Notes under the pieces: model-generated
Databases searched by the model: none
Seen by the model: only the letters and a program-made list of their open reading frames with translations
What the model was told of the DNA's origin: nothing
NCBI RefSeq assembly: GCF_021608135.1
Contig: NZ_JAKIHL010000004.1
Span: 1 to 64,000 of the forward strand
Direction: 5' to 3'
From: Microaerobacter geothermalis
GTDB taxonomy: Bacteria > Bacillota > Bacilli > DSM-22679
Length of the DNA stretch: 64,000 nucleotides
Shown here: positions 53,062 to 63,398 of the stretch, piece after piece
Numbering within the stretch: position 1 is the stretch's first letter
Layout: every line of letters starts with the position of its first letter
Translations under genes and position numbers: made by a program

Positions 53062-53832
53062 CTATAGTTGAATCACACCAAAGGTGACTTTCCCTTTCGT
53101 GACTGGTGTGAAACCTAACCGATTCAATTCTCCACTATTTTTTCTTTCTTTGATGACTACTCTCTTTTTAGCCACTCTTTTTGCTTCATTAATGGCATTT
53201 ATATCAATTTTTTCTTTATTTGCCAATTGGCGCAAGGGGGAAATCCCCGAGGATGAGTAAACAGGTTGACGGAACATTGGGTCAAAATAGACGATATCAA
53301 AAGAATGGTCCGGCAATTGTTTTAAATAACTCAAATGATCACTCCAAACCACTTTTAAGCGTTTCATTGCTGAGATTAACTCCTGAGAACCATCTTTCCA
53401 ATGATGGATACCATATTGTACCAGATAAGCAATCCACCTCTCAGATTCAATTCCAGTTACTTTTCCCTGTTCTCCAACAACATAGGACGCAACAATGGAA
53501 TCGGAACCTAATCCTAATGTGCAGTCTAAAAAGGTATCCCCTGTTTGTAATTGGCAGGATTCAACCATGGTATCATTATCACCATGTTTTAAGCGCTTTA
53601 TTCTAAATACGGCAGAACTTGGATGAAAGAAAAAGGGTTGATCCCAATGCAACCCATACAGTTTTAATCCATCCTCTGTCACCACTAAGATTATTTCCGA
53701 GTTGTAATCTTTCATCATTTGACGAATAGAGCGATCTCTTCGAGGAACATAGGTAAAGAAGGGTTCAGATTGTAAGTATTCCAATTGCTTCAGTATCTCT
53801 TCTGAGATGTTGTGACTGGAAGTAAGTATCAT
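53062..53832 (-). CDS. Class I SAM-dependent methyltransferase (RsmJ-like)
   Basis: A 256-residue protein with a SAM motif LDCTLGLGSDSIVASYVVG (residues about 104-122) and a DPMF catalytic motif (VYFDPMFRQPVY). The arrangement resembles the RsmJ group of rRNA methyltransferases, but the target here is not known. It begins right after the mutL stop (ATG 53832; TTG 53835 possible) and likely depends on coupling. Confidence 0.85.
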   Translation of the reverse strand: MILTSSHNISEEILKQLEYLQSEPFFTYVPRRDRSIRQMMKDYNSEIILVVTEDGLKLYGLHWDQPFFFHPSSAVFRIKRLKHGDNDTMVESCQLQTGDTFLDCTLGLGSDSIVASYVVGEQGKVTGIESERWIAYLVQYGIHHWKDGSQELISAMKRLKVVWSDHLSYLKQLPDHSFDIVYFDPMFRQPVYSSSGISPLRQLANKEKIDINAINEAKRVAKKRVVIKERKNSGELNRLGFTPVTKGKVTFGVIQL

Positions 53833-53835
53833 CAA

Positions 53836-55677
53836 TTACATCACTCTTTTAAACATTTTTTTAAGCTCGTAACTGGAAAAGTGTACGATGATTGGTCTCC
53901 CGTGGGGACAAGTAAACGGTACTCTCGATTGGCGAAGATCTTTAATCAGATGTTCCATTTCTTCTTTGGTTAAATACTGGTTTGCTTTAATCGCCGCTTT
54001 ACAGGCCATCATGATGGCCGACTTTTCTCTGATATTTCCCAGGTTCGGGTCCTTCTTATCTTTTATCATTTCAAGAACCTCTTCAATAATTTCTGCCTCT
54101 TTCCCCTCTGGAAGCCAGGATGGATGGGCTTTAATAATAAAAGATTGATGACCAAAGGGCTCTATGTCAAAACCCATCTTTCTTAACAGAGAACCTCTCT
54201 CTAGAAGCAAACTTGTCTCTTGAACAGTACATTCAAGAGTAATGGGTTCTAAAAGGAGCTGCGAGGAGAAGGACTCATCGGTAAGAAGCCGAAGAAATTT
54301 TTCGTAATATATTCGTTCCTGGGCTGCATGCTGGTCAATCAAATAAAGGCCATCTTCTCCTTCAGCGATGATATAAGATCCATGAATTTGCGCCAATGGA
54401 GTCAAAGGAGGAACCTTTTGCTGGTTATCCGTTTTGTCTTTATTGGAAGATTCATCTTTTAGCAACTTAATGGAAAGGTCATCCAAGGGAAAACTTTCTT
54501 GTACACTCTCCTGTTTTAGATGTTGATCAGTAAGTGGCATGTTTTGTTCTTTAGTCGTGACGACTGATTTAACAAATTCCGGTTTATGATCTTTAATTTG
54601 TATATTCTGATCTTCAACGGGAGCATATTTTTTTTTAACCTCGACTGATTGATATTTTTTCTCTGGCATGGAATAGGACGGAATTAATTGCTGTTTATGA
54701 AGTGATGATTGAATTCTATCACTGATGAAGGAGGCCAACTCCTTTTCTTTGCTAAATCTAACTTCTAATTTAGAAGGATGAACATTTACATCTACAAGAG
54801 AAGGATCCATTTTTATTGAAAGACAAACAATGGGATAGCGGTTCATCGGCAATAATGTATGGTATCCGTGAAGTATCGCTTGATACAAATGATGACTGCG
54901 AATATACCGCCCGTTAACGATAACTGTGATAAATGAACGGTTGGCCCGCGTGATTTCCGGCAAAGAAACAAAGCCTTCTAATTGATAATCAATGGTCTCA
55001 CCGAAAACAGGTACCATTTTTTTAGCCATCCCTGTGCCGTAAATAGAGGCTAATACATGAAGGCATTTTCCATCGCCATTGGTTCGCAGGAGGGTTCTTC
55101 CATTATGATTAAACAAAAAGGAAATATGAGTGGCGGATAGTGACAAACGATTGACGTAGTCGGAAATGTGTCCTAGCTCAGTATTGATCGTTTTTAGATA
55201 TTTTAAACGAGCAGGGGTGTTGAAAAATAGATCCTTTACGGTTACTTCGGTTCCAACAGGAAATCCTATCGTACCAATTTCACGGATTTCCCCGCCTTCA
55301 ACGTAAACGAAGGTTCCTGTATCGTGATCTGCCGCTCTGCTTTTTAAAGTAAGCCGCGAGACAGCGGCAATACTGGGAAGAGCCTCTCCTCGAAAGCCAA
55401 GGGTTTTGATATGGAATAAGTCTTTATCATTTTTAATTTTGCTTGTGGCATGGCGAAGGAGGGATTTCTCACAATCTTCCCTGTCCATTCCTGCTCCGTT
55501 GTCCAAAACTCGTATGAGGGATAATCCTCCTTCTTCTATATGGATCTCTATCTTTGTGCTACCAGCATCAATAGCATTTTCAACCAGTTCTTTCACAACG
55601 GAAGAAGGACGTTCGACCACTTCACCGGCAGCAATTTGGTTCGCCAGATAATCCTTCAATACAGTGATTTTCCCCAT
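53836..55677 (-). CDS. mutL: DNA mismatch repair protein MutL
   Basis: A 613-residue GHKL ATPase: ELVENAIDAGSTKI, DNGAGMDREDC, GFRGEALPSIAAVS. A charged linker (about 330-420) leads to the C-terminal endonuclease domain with DQHAAQERIYYEKF, ACKAAIKAN and CPHGRPI, the metal-binding nicking motifs expected in bacteria without MutH. ATG has GAGGTGACATC upstream. It is separated from mutS by a glycerate kinase and an MFS gene, which usual Bacillus loci do not have. Confidence 0.96.
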   Translation of the reverse strand: MGKITVLKDYLANQIAAGEVVERPSSVVKELVENAIDAGSTKIEIHIEEGGLSLIRVLDNGAGMDREDCEKSLLRHATSKIKNDKDLFHIKTLGFRGEALPSIAAVSRLTLKSRAADHDTGTFVYVEGGEIREIGTIGFPVGTEVTVKDLFFNTPARLKYLKTINTELGHISDYVNRLSLSATHISFLFNHNGRTLLRTNGDGKCLHVLASIYGTGMAKKMVPVFGETIDYQLEGFVSLPEITRANRSFITVIVNGRYIRSHHLYQAILHGYHTLLPMNRYPIVCLSIKMDPSLVDVNVHPSKLEVRFSKEKELASFISDRIQSSLHKQQLIPSYSMPEKKYQSVEVKKKYAPVEDQNIQIKDHKPEFVKSVVTTKEQNMPLTDQHLKQESVQESFPLDDLSIKLLKDESSNKDKTDNQQKVPPLTPLAQIHGSYIIAEGEDGLYLIDQHAAQERIYYEKFLRLLTDESFSSQLLLEPITLECTVQETSLLLERGSLLRKMGFDIEPFGHQSFIIKAHPSWLPEGKEAEIIEEVLEMIKDKKDPNLGNIREKSAIMMACKAAIKANQYLTKEEMEHLIKDLRQSRVPFTCPHGRPIIVHFSSYELKKMFKRVM

Positions 55678-55693
55678 GATGTCACCTCTTACA

Positions 55694-56854
55694 TCATTTT
55701 TTTGGCTCTGTCCGAATATTATTCGTTTTAATGGAGAATACTCTCATGATGGATTCCATCCTCTTCTCTACCCAGATCTCTCCCTTTTCCATCGCCACTT
55801 GTAAAGGGATAGGGGCAGGAATAATGCTGAAAGCAACATCAATTCCATGTTGATACACTTCTTCATATCCCTTTCCAAGGGAACCAGATAAACAAATCAC
55901 AGGAATCTGGTATTTCTTTGCCCTTAAAGAAACACCTACAGGTGCTTTTCCCATCACAGACTGTTCATCCGTTTGCCCTTCACCTGTAATGATGAGATCT
56001 GCATCCTCAATCTGTTCGTCAAACCGACAAATATCTAAAATAAAATCGATTCCAGGCTGAAGACGAGCGTTACAAAAAGCGATCAAACCTGCCCCCATAC
56101 CTCCGGCAGCTCCACCCCCGGCAATGGAGAATACATCAACATTTAAATCTCTTTTGATCATGCGGCCAAGGTGCTCCAGTTCTTGATCTAGCTGAATAAT
56201 CATATCTGTAGTTGCCCCTTTTTGAGGTCCGAAGACAGCTGAAGCTCCCTTTTCACCGCACAATGTGTTTTTCACATCACAGGCAACAGTGAATTCTACA
56301 TGCTGTATCCGAGGGTCACGATTCGTTGGATCAATACGATGGAGCTTCGGCAGTGATGCTGCACCGAGTGGTAAATGGTTTCCCTCTATATCCAAAAATT
56401 GATAGCCAAGAGCTGCCGCCATTCCGACCCCTCCATCATTGGTTGCACTCCCCCCGATTCCAATAATGATTCTTTCAACCCCTTCATCCATAGCTGCTTT
56501 AATTAATTCACCTGTTCCATAGGATGTAGCAAGCAAAGGATTTCTTTTGTCAGGGGGGACTAATGTCAGACCCGACGCAGACGCCATTTCAATCACAGCT
56601 GTTTTACCATTGTCAATCAATCCAAAAAATGCGGAAACCGGTTTTCCTAGGGGACCCGTTGCCTCTTTTTTTATCAATCTTCCACCAACAGAAGCCACAA
56701 TGGCTTCAACTGTTCCTTCTCCGCCGTCTGCCAGTGGAATCATTTTCACATTTGCTTCAGGGAATATTTTAAGAATTCCCCTTTTCATTGCCTCAGCTGC
56801 CTGTTTAGCGGTCAAACTTCCTTTAAATGAATCCGGAGCTAGAACAATCTTCAT
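55694..56854 (-). CDS. glxK: Glycerate kinase (GlxK/GarK type 1)
   Basis: A 386-residue glycerate kinase making phosphoglycerate. It begins MKIVLAPDSFKGSLTAKQAA, the family start, with GIGGSATNDGGVGMAAALG around residues 118-136 and ITGEGQTDEQSVMGKAP in the last third. The frame extends upstream to 56989, but that part is unrelated and reaches the end of the next gene, so I start at ATG 56854, after GGGGTAGAG. It is inserted between mutL and mutS with the MFS gene. Confidence 0.92.
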   Translation of the reverse strand: MKIVLAPDSFKGSLTAKQAAEAMKRGILKIFPEANVKMIPLADGGEGTVEAIVASVGGRLIKKEATGPLGKPVSAFFGLIDNGKTAVIEMASASGLTLVPPDKRNPLLATSYGTGELIKAAMDEGVERIIIGIGGSATNDGGVGMAAALGYQFLDIEGNHLPLGAASLPKLHRIDPTNRDPRIQHVEFTVACDVKNTLCGEKGASAVFGPQKGATTDMIIQLDQELEHLGRMIKRDLNVDVFSIAGGGAAGGMGAGLIAFCNARLQPGIDFILDICRFDEQIEDADLIITGEGQTDEQSVMGKAPVGVSLRAKKYQIPVICLSGSLGKGYEEVYQHGIDVAFSIIPAPIPLQVAMEKGEIWVEKRMESIMRVFSIKTNNIRTEPKK

Positions 56855-56981
56855 TTCTCTACCCCATTTCCTTAAATCAGTTTTATCTATACTGTGAGCA
56901 TCTATATCTATTAGTTCCACAGGAAGTGGGTGTCTTAATGGCAGTTTGCCATCAGATAAATGGCTTCGATCATCAATTACC

Positions 56982-58469
56982 CTAGCCACTCATCCGTTTG
57001 TTTTCCTGTGGACCGCTCCTAGGAAAGAAATAAGCGATCATAAAACCGATGATTGAAGTAAGAAACATGGCGCGAAATACCCATCGAATCCCATATGTAA
57101 ACCCTTCTGTAATCCTCTTCAATTCAATTGATGGGATTTCACTGCGTGCATCTTCATTGATCAGTTGATTTAGCAGTTCGGAGATTTCCTGAAAAGAATA
57201 GGGTAATTTTAAGGTAATTAAAATGTTTAACAATCCCCCTAAGGCTGCTACCCAGACTGCACTGCCCAACGAACGGGTAAACATATTAGAGCTGGTAGCG
57301 ATTCCCCGTAAATTCCAAGGGACAGAGGTTTGAATGGAAACAATAAACGTGGTGGTAGAAAACCCCAATCCCAATCCCATAAAAAACATGGAAGCTCCCA
57401 AATATACCGGGGAAGTTGAAGGGTTAATATACCAAAGCATCATGCTAGACAAGGTTGTAAAGAAGAAACCTAACATGGCTATTCTTCGGAATCCAAGCCG
57501 TATAATCAACCGTCCGGCTAATGTTGAAGCAATAGGCCAGCCGATCGACATGACTGCAAGAGTTGCCCCTCCTATTTTGGCCGAATATCCTAATACCGCT
57601 TGAACAAAGGCAGGGATAAAGGTGGCCGCTCCAAGGGTTAAGCCTCCAGCAACTAAAGAAGCAGCATTCGCCAAAAAGATCAATCGGTTATTGAAGATTT
57701 CGATGGGTAAAATGGGTTCTTCTATGCTCTTCTCATAATAAATAAAAAAGAAAAATAGTAAAATACTCCCTGCAAATAACGATATACTTGGGATGGAAAG
57801 CCAAGGCCAACTCACACCGCCTTGTAAAATGGTCATAAGAAATAATGTAACACCCACCATTAAAACCACTGAACCGGTATAATCCATTCTGTGTTTTTTC
57901 TTATCCAGCTTTTCTTTTAAAAATAGAGAAATTCCAGCCATTGCTAAAAGACCAAATGGTATGTTCAGGAAGAATATCCACGGCCACGACCATTCATCGA
58001 CGATATATCCTCCTAAAGCTGGACCAACGATGGAAGATACAGCCCATACACTACTTAATAATCCCTGTATTTTCGCTCGCTGTTCCAAGGAATACATATC
58101 TCCGACGATGGTGGTTGCCATAGGGATCACTGCGCCGGCCCCCAACCCCTGTATTCCCCTAAAGAAAATGAGCTGCACCATGTTCGTGGCTAATCCACAT
58201 AATACTGAACCGATCAAAAAAAGAAAAGTGCCTCCAAGGAATACAGGTTTTCTACCAAACATATCGGCCCATCTTCCATACAGGGGAATCATGGCGGTTT
58301 GAGTTAACATAAATATAGAAAAAGTCCAAGTAAATTGGGAAAATCCCCCAAGATCCCCAACAATGGTAGGCATCGCAGTAGCGACGATGGTCGCTTCCAT
58401 TGCTGCTAAAAACATAGCCAACATAAGGGATGCTGTAACTAACAGTTTATTTGTACTTTGATCAACCAT
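56982..58469 (-). CDS. MFS drug-efflux type transporter, DHA2 (EmrB/QacA) family
   Basis: A 495-residue transporter with about 14 membrane segments. LYGRWADMFGRKPVF (loop 2-3), RGIQGLGAGAVIP, and the antiporter motif SSIVGPALGGYIVD are those of DHA2 proton-drug antiporters. Substrate unknown. AAAGGAGCC lies 8 bases before the ATG start. It follows mutS by 20 bases. Confidence 0.9.
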   Translation of the reverse strand: MVDQSTNKLLVTASLMLAMFLAAMEATIVATAMPTIVGDLGGFSQFTWTFSIFMLTQTAMIPLYGRWADMFGRKPVFLGGTFLFLIGSVLCGLATNMVQLIFFRGIQGLGAGAVIPMATTIVGDMYSLEQRAKIQGLLSSVWAVSSIVGPALGGYIVDEWSWPWIFFLNIPFGLLAMAGISLFLKEKLDKKKHRMDYTGSVVLMVGVTLFLMTILQGGVSWPWLSIPSISLFAGSILLFFFFIYYEKSIEEPILPIEIFNNRLIFLANAASLVAGGLTLGAATFIPAFVQAVLGYSAKIGGATLAVMSIGWPIASTLAGRLIIRLGFRRIAMLGFFFTTLSSMMLWYINPSTSPVYLGASMFFMGLGLGFSTTTFIVSIQTSVPWNLRGIATSSNMFTRSLGSAVWVAALGGLLNILITLKLPYSFQEISELLNQLINEDARSEIPSIELKRITEGFTYGIRWVFRAMFLTSIIGFMIAYFFPRSGPQENKRMSG

Positions 58470-58489
58470 TGGAAAGGAGCCCCTTCATT

Positions 58490-61111
58490 TTAAATTTTTT
58501 TCTTTATCTCATAGAGGAAATTGATAGCCTCCAAAGGAGTCATGTTTATGAGGTCCACCTCTTTTAACTTTTTTATCACTTCTTCGTGCTTATCGTTTCT
58601 TTTTTTCTCTTTCTCTAATTCTCGGGAAGAAAATAGCTCCAATTGGATGGGCTCTTCAATTGTTACAATATTTGTTTCATTAGAGGTTGCAGTTTCTTGA
58701 ACCTGGTGTTTCATTTCCTCATGAACTGAAATTAATTCAATGGCCCGGTTTATAATATCATTAGGAACCCCAGCTATTTTTGCGCAATAAATACCATAGC
58801 TCTTATCTGCAGCACCTCTTTTTATTTTTCGAAGGAAATGAACCTGATCTCCTTCCTCCTTAACTGCCATGCAAAAGTTTTTTAATTTGGGTAGCTGATT
58901 TTCTAAGGCAGATAACTCGTGGTAATGGGTAGACACCAAAGCCTTGCAATGTATACGGTCATGCAGATATTCAATCACGCTTTGTGCAATAGCCATCCCA
59001 TCTTGTGTAGATGTTCCCCTTCCAATTTCGTCAATCAGCACCAAACTTCTATCGGTTGCTTGGGTGGTTGTCACACAAATGTCATGCATTTCAACCATGA
59101 AGGTACTCTGTCCGCCCACTAAATCATCAGCCGCTCCGATACGGGTAAAAATACGGTCGAAAATAGGCATCTTCGCTTTTTTGGCCGGAACAAAACAACC
59201 CATCTGCGCCAATATGACAGATATGGCAATCTGCCTCATATACGTACTTTTTCCGGCCATATTAGGTCCAGTGATTAAAAGAATTTGTTGATCATCACCA
59301 ATAAACACATCATTGCTGACAAATGGACCATCCTGCAGAACAGATTCCACCACCGGATGACGGTTATCTGTAAGATGAAGAACCCCCTTTTCAGTAAGAA
59401 CTGGTTTTACGAAGCCATGATCATCACTTACTGTTGCCAATGATTGCAAAACATCAATTTGTGCTAAATCCTTGGCAATTTTTTTTAAACGATGAATTTG
59501 CTGGGCAACTTTGTCTCTTACTTCGCAAAAAAGATCATATTCCAGGGTTTGAATCTTCTCCTCGGCCTCAAGAATTAGCGCTTCCTTTTCTTTTAATTCT
59601 GGAGTGATAAAGCGTTCTGAATTGGCAAGGGTTTGTTTTCGTTCATAGCGATCTTTAGGTAGAAGGTGAAGATTAGGTTTGGTCACTTCTATAAAATAAC
59701 CAAATACTTTATTAAAACCAACCTTCAATGAACGAATTCCCGTTTCCTGTCTTTCCCTTTGTTCCAACTGGGCAATCCAATGTTTACCTTCCTTCCGCGC
59801 CGATCTTAACTGATCAAGATAGGAAGAGTAACCATCACGAATGATACCACCCTCTTTAACGGATAATGGTGGATTATCGACAATAGCTGATTGTAGCAAT
59901 TGAACAATATCTTCAGCTAAATCCATTTGATCAATAATCCGGAAAAGGTACGGATACTCGAATTTATTTCCTTCACTGTAAAAGAGGTTTGCCAGTTTGG
60001 GCAATAAGCTTAAAGATATGGATAAATGGGCTAAATCCCTTCCATTGGCATTGCCAAATGAAATGCGACTGATCAACCTTTCAATATCATAAACACGTTT
60101 TAGAATTGTGCGAATTTCATTCCGGGGAATTACATGATTGATAAAATAGGTAATGGCCTGATGCCTCTCTTCTATCTGATCAATATTGATCAAGGGCTTG
60201 TCCAACCAATGCTTCAATAACCGTCCACCCATAGCTGTCATGGTTTTGTCTAAAAACCATAGAAGGGAGCCTTCACGTTTTTTCTGGCGGATCGTTTCGA
60301 TCAACTCGAGATTTCTTTTCGAAACAGGATCGATCATTAGGAACTCTTCTTTTGCATAAATCTTTACGGAGTTTAGATGACGAAGAGAGGCCTTTTGATT
60401 TTCTTTAATATATTGTAAAAGACCCCTTACTGCAGCATGAATACCAGGTGAAGCATTTTCTCCAATAAAATTAATGTCTTGATCCTCATCTTTTCCATGA
60501 TTGATGGCAATGGTCGAAATGGTAGCGTTTGTCAATTGGCGAATCAATTGAATTCTCTCCTGATTTAACTCCTGTTCAGGTATCAATAGTTCAGCAGGCT
60601 GAAATTGTGCGGCTTCATCCAATGCCTGTTGAAAATTTTCTGATAGTTCCGTGGCCAAAAAATCACCGGTAGTGACATCGCAGGCGGCAATACTCCAACC
60701 CGATGGAACTGAAAATAAAGAAACCAGGTAATTATTTTCTTTTTCCAAAAGTTTCTTACCCTCCATGGTTGTCCCAGGAGTGATCACCCGAACAACTTCC
60801 CTTCTTACAACCCCTTTCGCCTCTTTTGGGTCTTCCACTTGTTCACATATGGCCACCTTATAACCTTTTTCAATCAGTTGAGAAATGTAATGTTCAGCAG
60901 CATGGTACGGAACTCCACACATGGGGATTTTTTCATCGGTGCCTCCATCCCGTCCGGTTAAAGTAATTTCCAGTTCCCTTGCTGCTTTTTCCGCATCCTC
61001 AAAAAACATTTCATAAAAATCTCCTAGGCGAAAAAACAAAAGCGAATCTTTATAATTGGCTTTAATCTGAAGATATTGCTGAATCATGGGAGTATATTGA
61101 CTGCTAGTCAT
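58490..61111 (-). CDS. mutS: DNA mismatch repair protein MutS
   Basis: An 873-residue mismatch sensor. The N-terminal mismatch motif FFRLGDFYEMF (residues 25-35) has the Phe-X-Glu; the ATPase has Walker A GPNMAGKSTYMRQ, Walker B LVLIDEIGRGTST and the HTH end. ATG 61111 has GGAGGAC 6 bases upstream; the frame from 61180 adds 23 unrelated residues. Confidence 0.97.
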   Translation of the reverse strand: MTSSQYTPMIQQYLQIKANYKDSLLFFRLGDFYEMFFEDAEKAARELEITLTGRDGGTDEKIPMCGVPYHAAEHYISQLIEKGYKVAICEQVEDPKEAKGVVRREVVRVITPGTTMEGKKLLEKENNYLVSLFSVPSGWSIAACDVTTGDFLATELSENFQQALDEAAQFQPAELLIPEQELNQERIQLIRQLTNATISTIAINHGKDEDQDINFIGENASPGIHAAVRGLLQYIKENQKASLRHLNSVKIYAKEEFLMIDPVSKRNLELIETIRQKKREGSLLWFLDKTMTAMGGRLLKHWLDKPLINIDQIEERHQAITYFINHVIPRNEIRTILKRVYDIERLISRISFGNANGRDLAHLSISLSLLPKLANLFYSEGNKFEYPYLFRIIDQMDLAEDIVQLLQSAIVDNPPLSVKEGGIIRDGYSSYLDQLRSARKEGKHWIAQLEQRERQETGIRSLKVGFNKVFGYFIEVTKPNLHLLPKDRYERKQTLANSERFITPELKEKEALILEAEEKIQTLEYDLFCEVRDKVAQQIHRLKKIAKDLAQIDVLQSLATVSDDHGFVKPVLTEKGVLHLTDNRHPVVESVLQDGPFVSNDVFIGDDQQILLITGPNMAGKSTYMRQIAISVILAQMGCFVPAKKAKMPIFDRIFTRIGAADDLVGGQSTFMVEMHDICVTTTQATDRSLVLIDEIGRGTSTQDGMAIAQSVIEYLHDRIHCKALVSTHYHELSALENQLPKLKNFCMAVKEEGDQVHFLRKIKRGAADKSYGIYCAKIAGVPNDIINRAIELISVHEEMKHQVQETATSNETNIVTIEEPIQLELFSSRELEKEKKRNDKHEEVIKKLKEVDLINMTPLEAINFLYEIKKKI

Positions 61112-61223
61112 GATTAGTCCTCCAACGTCAAAATTACATTTATGAAGATTATACCAAAACAAAAGTTTGGATGCTAACATTCAGATAGGAGATTGCCCAT
61201 ATACCTAATTCTTAAATAGTCAT

Positions 61224-62624
61224 TCATTTGGCAAATGGAGGCAATTGCCAATTTGGACGGATATCTCTCGTTTCATCCCAGGTTCTCAAGGAAAAAATCA
61301 GATCACGAAAGGGATTCAGGTATTGTTCATATGATTGATAAATAGGAAGCTGCTCCAACTGATTCCACAGGTTCTGTACCACAGGAAGTAGATTTTTCTT
61401 ATCTCCCTTATAATAGGCTTCCTGAGTGTCCATATACATTAATGGATAATACTTTAATTGGCGGTAGGAAGAGACGATTACCTTTGAAAGAGCAAAAACA
61501 CCCTTGGTAATTCTTGGGGAAATCAACCAACTGGGAGGGGTTCTATATTCAAATCCCCCGTGAAATTGCTGGCGAAAATCTCCCAGATATCCATATCTGG
61601 GCCTTCTAGCTGTTCCTCTGGGATCTTCATTAAGAATTAAAGGAAGGGTTAAGTAATTATCCAAAGCCCTTAATAATTGGAAAGTAAAAGGTATGCCGCT
61701 AAAATGAATATGACCGCCAATAGGGTAGCCTTTATATGGTAATCCACCTGCAAGCCATTCAATTGACGGATTATTTATTTTCCTTATCCCAAGGAGCATC
61801 GTACGATAGAGATTGATGGTAAGTTGACGGGGGTTGTTGGAAGGGTCGGGCCTTAATTCAGCTAAAGGATGTCTGTTGCGACTGTTGTCGCCTCTCATTG
61901 ATACGGCATCATAACCTACTTTTCCATGTTTTTGAAAAAATTTTGATGCAAGCACCATTTTTCCTTGGGGATTTCTTAATACAAACTCGGGATCTGCTCC
62001 AAGTAATACTTGGTTATCTTCTTTATAATAACGTTTTCTAAATTCTTCAATACATTGTTTAAATTTTAAAAGAGATTCCCTGGTCATAAAAGGAGTGACA
62101 TGGATATCCATTACCTTACATTTGTCACCAGGCAAGATTCCTACAAATACTCCTCCGAAATCAAGTCCCAAAGCATAGATGGTTCTCATGGATATTTTCT
62201 TTATCCTTCTGATTTCTCCTCCGGGATGATTAACAGGAATATGGATAAATTGCTTTTTGTTTTTAAATTGATCTTCATTGAACCAAATGTTTTTTCTGGA
62301 AGAACGATAGATTGAAATAATTTGATCTTGAAACAAAACGACATAATACAGACGAATAAATGATTGGCTTTGAGTAGCAGTGGCGATTCCGTTAAGCTGC
62401 AAAAAAGATAATTTCTTTTCATGTGTAGCGTATTGAATGCCTTGAGCGGTATTTAGAACAGGGACAGAAATATCTCCATGTTTAAATTCCTCTGCCCCCC
62501 ATTGAACAATCAAAGAATATTGACCAGCATCTAAAGATGTAAGGGATGTTCCGTGATTCATTTGTAAAATGTCTATCAACAGGTCAATTCCCTTTTGCTG
62601 TTGATGAAGAAGATATCCTGACAT
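61224..62624 (-). CDS. Amidoligase-domain (PF14395-like) protein
   Basis: A 466-residue protein. The N-terminal ~190 residues form a domain of mixed strands I do not recognise; the C-terminal ~250 residues match phage-type COOH-NH2 ligases: LLGADPEFVLRNPQGKMV, AELRPDPSNNPRQL, GGHIHFSGI, and FEYRTPPSWL, with the glutamate/arginine residues of the ATP site. Relatives occur in Paenibacillus-type Bacillales near cotE/mutS. An isopeptide-forming role, perhaps in the spore coat, is an inference from the neighbour cotE. ATG 62624 (AAAGGAAG upstream) is chosen over 62654. Confidence 0.78.
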   Translation of the reverse strand: MSGYLLHQQQKGIDLLIDILQMNHGTSLTSLDAGQYSLIVQWGAEEFKHGDISVPVLNTAQGIQYATHEKKLSFLQLNGIATATQSQSFIRLYYVVLFQDQIISIYRSSRKNIWFNEDQFKNKKQFIHIPVNHPGGEIRRIKKISMRTIYALGLDFGGVFVGILPGDKCKVMDIHVTPFMTRESLLKFKQCIEEFRKRYYKEDNQVLLGADPEFVLRNPQGKMVLASKFFQKHGKVGYDAVSMRGDNSRNRHPLAELRPDPSNNPRQLTINLYRTMLLGIRKINNPSIEWLAGGLPYKGYPIGGHIHFSGIPFTFQLLRALDNYLTLPLILNEDPRGTARRPRYGYLGDFRQQFHGGFEYRTPPSWLISPRITKGVFALSKVIVSSYRQLKYYPLMYMDTQEAYYKGDKKNLLPVVQNLWNQLEQLPIYQSYEQYLNPFRDLIFSLRTWDETRDIRPNWQLPPFAK

Positions 62625-62687
62625 GAGTTTTCTTCCTTTCCTCATCTGGCTCATATCAAGATATGCGTCTGGACAAATGAAGGTGAG

Positions 62688-62711
62688 AAAAAAGGAGGGA
62701 TTTCCCCCTCC
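62688..62711 (-). terminator. cotE terminator
   Basis: GGAGGG-atttcc-CCCTCC (62694-62711) with a leftward TTTTTTC tail. Confidence 0.8.
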
Positions 62712-62724
62712 AATTTCCTTCCCG

Positions 62725-63294
62725 TTAATCTAAGTCATCAATAATGACATCTGGATCCAGTTCCGTATAATCTCCCGTTTCAAAATCATCGTTACTTAAA
62801 TCAAATTCTTTGTCATCATCTGAGCATCCATGGGGACTTACAACAACACATACTTTTGTTTCTCCTATAACCTCCACTAAAAATTCCCTTTCTACCTTTA
62901 CCAGGGCTGAGCCATTTGAACTTATGCTCGCTTCAACACAGTTCGGAGCTTGAGTAGCAGATGCATTTACTTCCACTTGGTCTTTCACAAGATTACCATC
63001 AAGGTATGAAAGTGGAACCCTCTCAACATAGGATACCATTTCTTTCGCTACATCCGTTTTCGTGTTGTTGTTATAGGAATACCAGACATTAATATCGTAG
63101 GTACCTACAACTTCAATCACGTCCCCTGCTTTTTCTGCGTCGAAGGAGTGGTTGATGATCCAGCAGCCGAGAATACTGGAAGGGCTATGGGTAGGTGTAA
63201 TGGTATGGTTGGCAACTGAATACTTTCTACCCTTACCGCAAACAGCTTTTGTGATAATTTCCCGGAACAGCAAATCTTTATCGAGAATAGCCAT
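62725..63294 (-). CDS. cotE: Spore coat morphogenetic protein CotE
   Basis: A 189-residue CotE, the organiser of the outer spore coat. FREIITKAVCGKGRKYS (residues about 10-26), GCWIINHSFDA and GTYDINVWYSYNNNTKT are highly typical; the C terminus is acidic (FETGDYTELDPDVIIDDLD). ATG 63294 follows GGAGGAGG; GTG 63297 is also possible. It lies downstream of ricA and miaB, as in Bacillus subtilis. A sigma-E promoter was not identified. Confidence 0.96.
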   Translation of the reverse strand: MAILDKDLLFREIITKAVCGKGRKYSVANHTITPTHSPSSILGCWIINHSFDAEKAGDVIEVVGTYDINVWYSYNNNTKTDVAKEMVSYVERVPLSYLDGNLVKDQVEVNASATQAPNCVEASISSNGSALVKVEREFLVEVIGETKVCVVVSPHGCSDDDKEFDLSNDDFETGDYTELDPDVIIDDLD

Positions 63295-63398
63295 CACTTA
63301 ACCTCCTCCATACAATCGTTCAGTATCAATTGTATGCAGGACATTGGCCTAGAGTGCCTATTTTTTTAAAAAATTGGAACCAGAAAAAAATCACAGGC

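Noticed and set aside
56855-56981. 45-residue N-terminal extension of glycerate kinase
   Set aside because: Family members begin at MKIVLAPDSFKG, and the extension has no homologous features.
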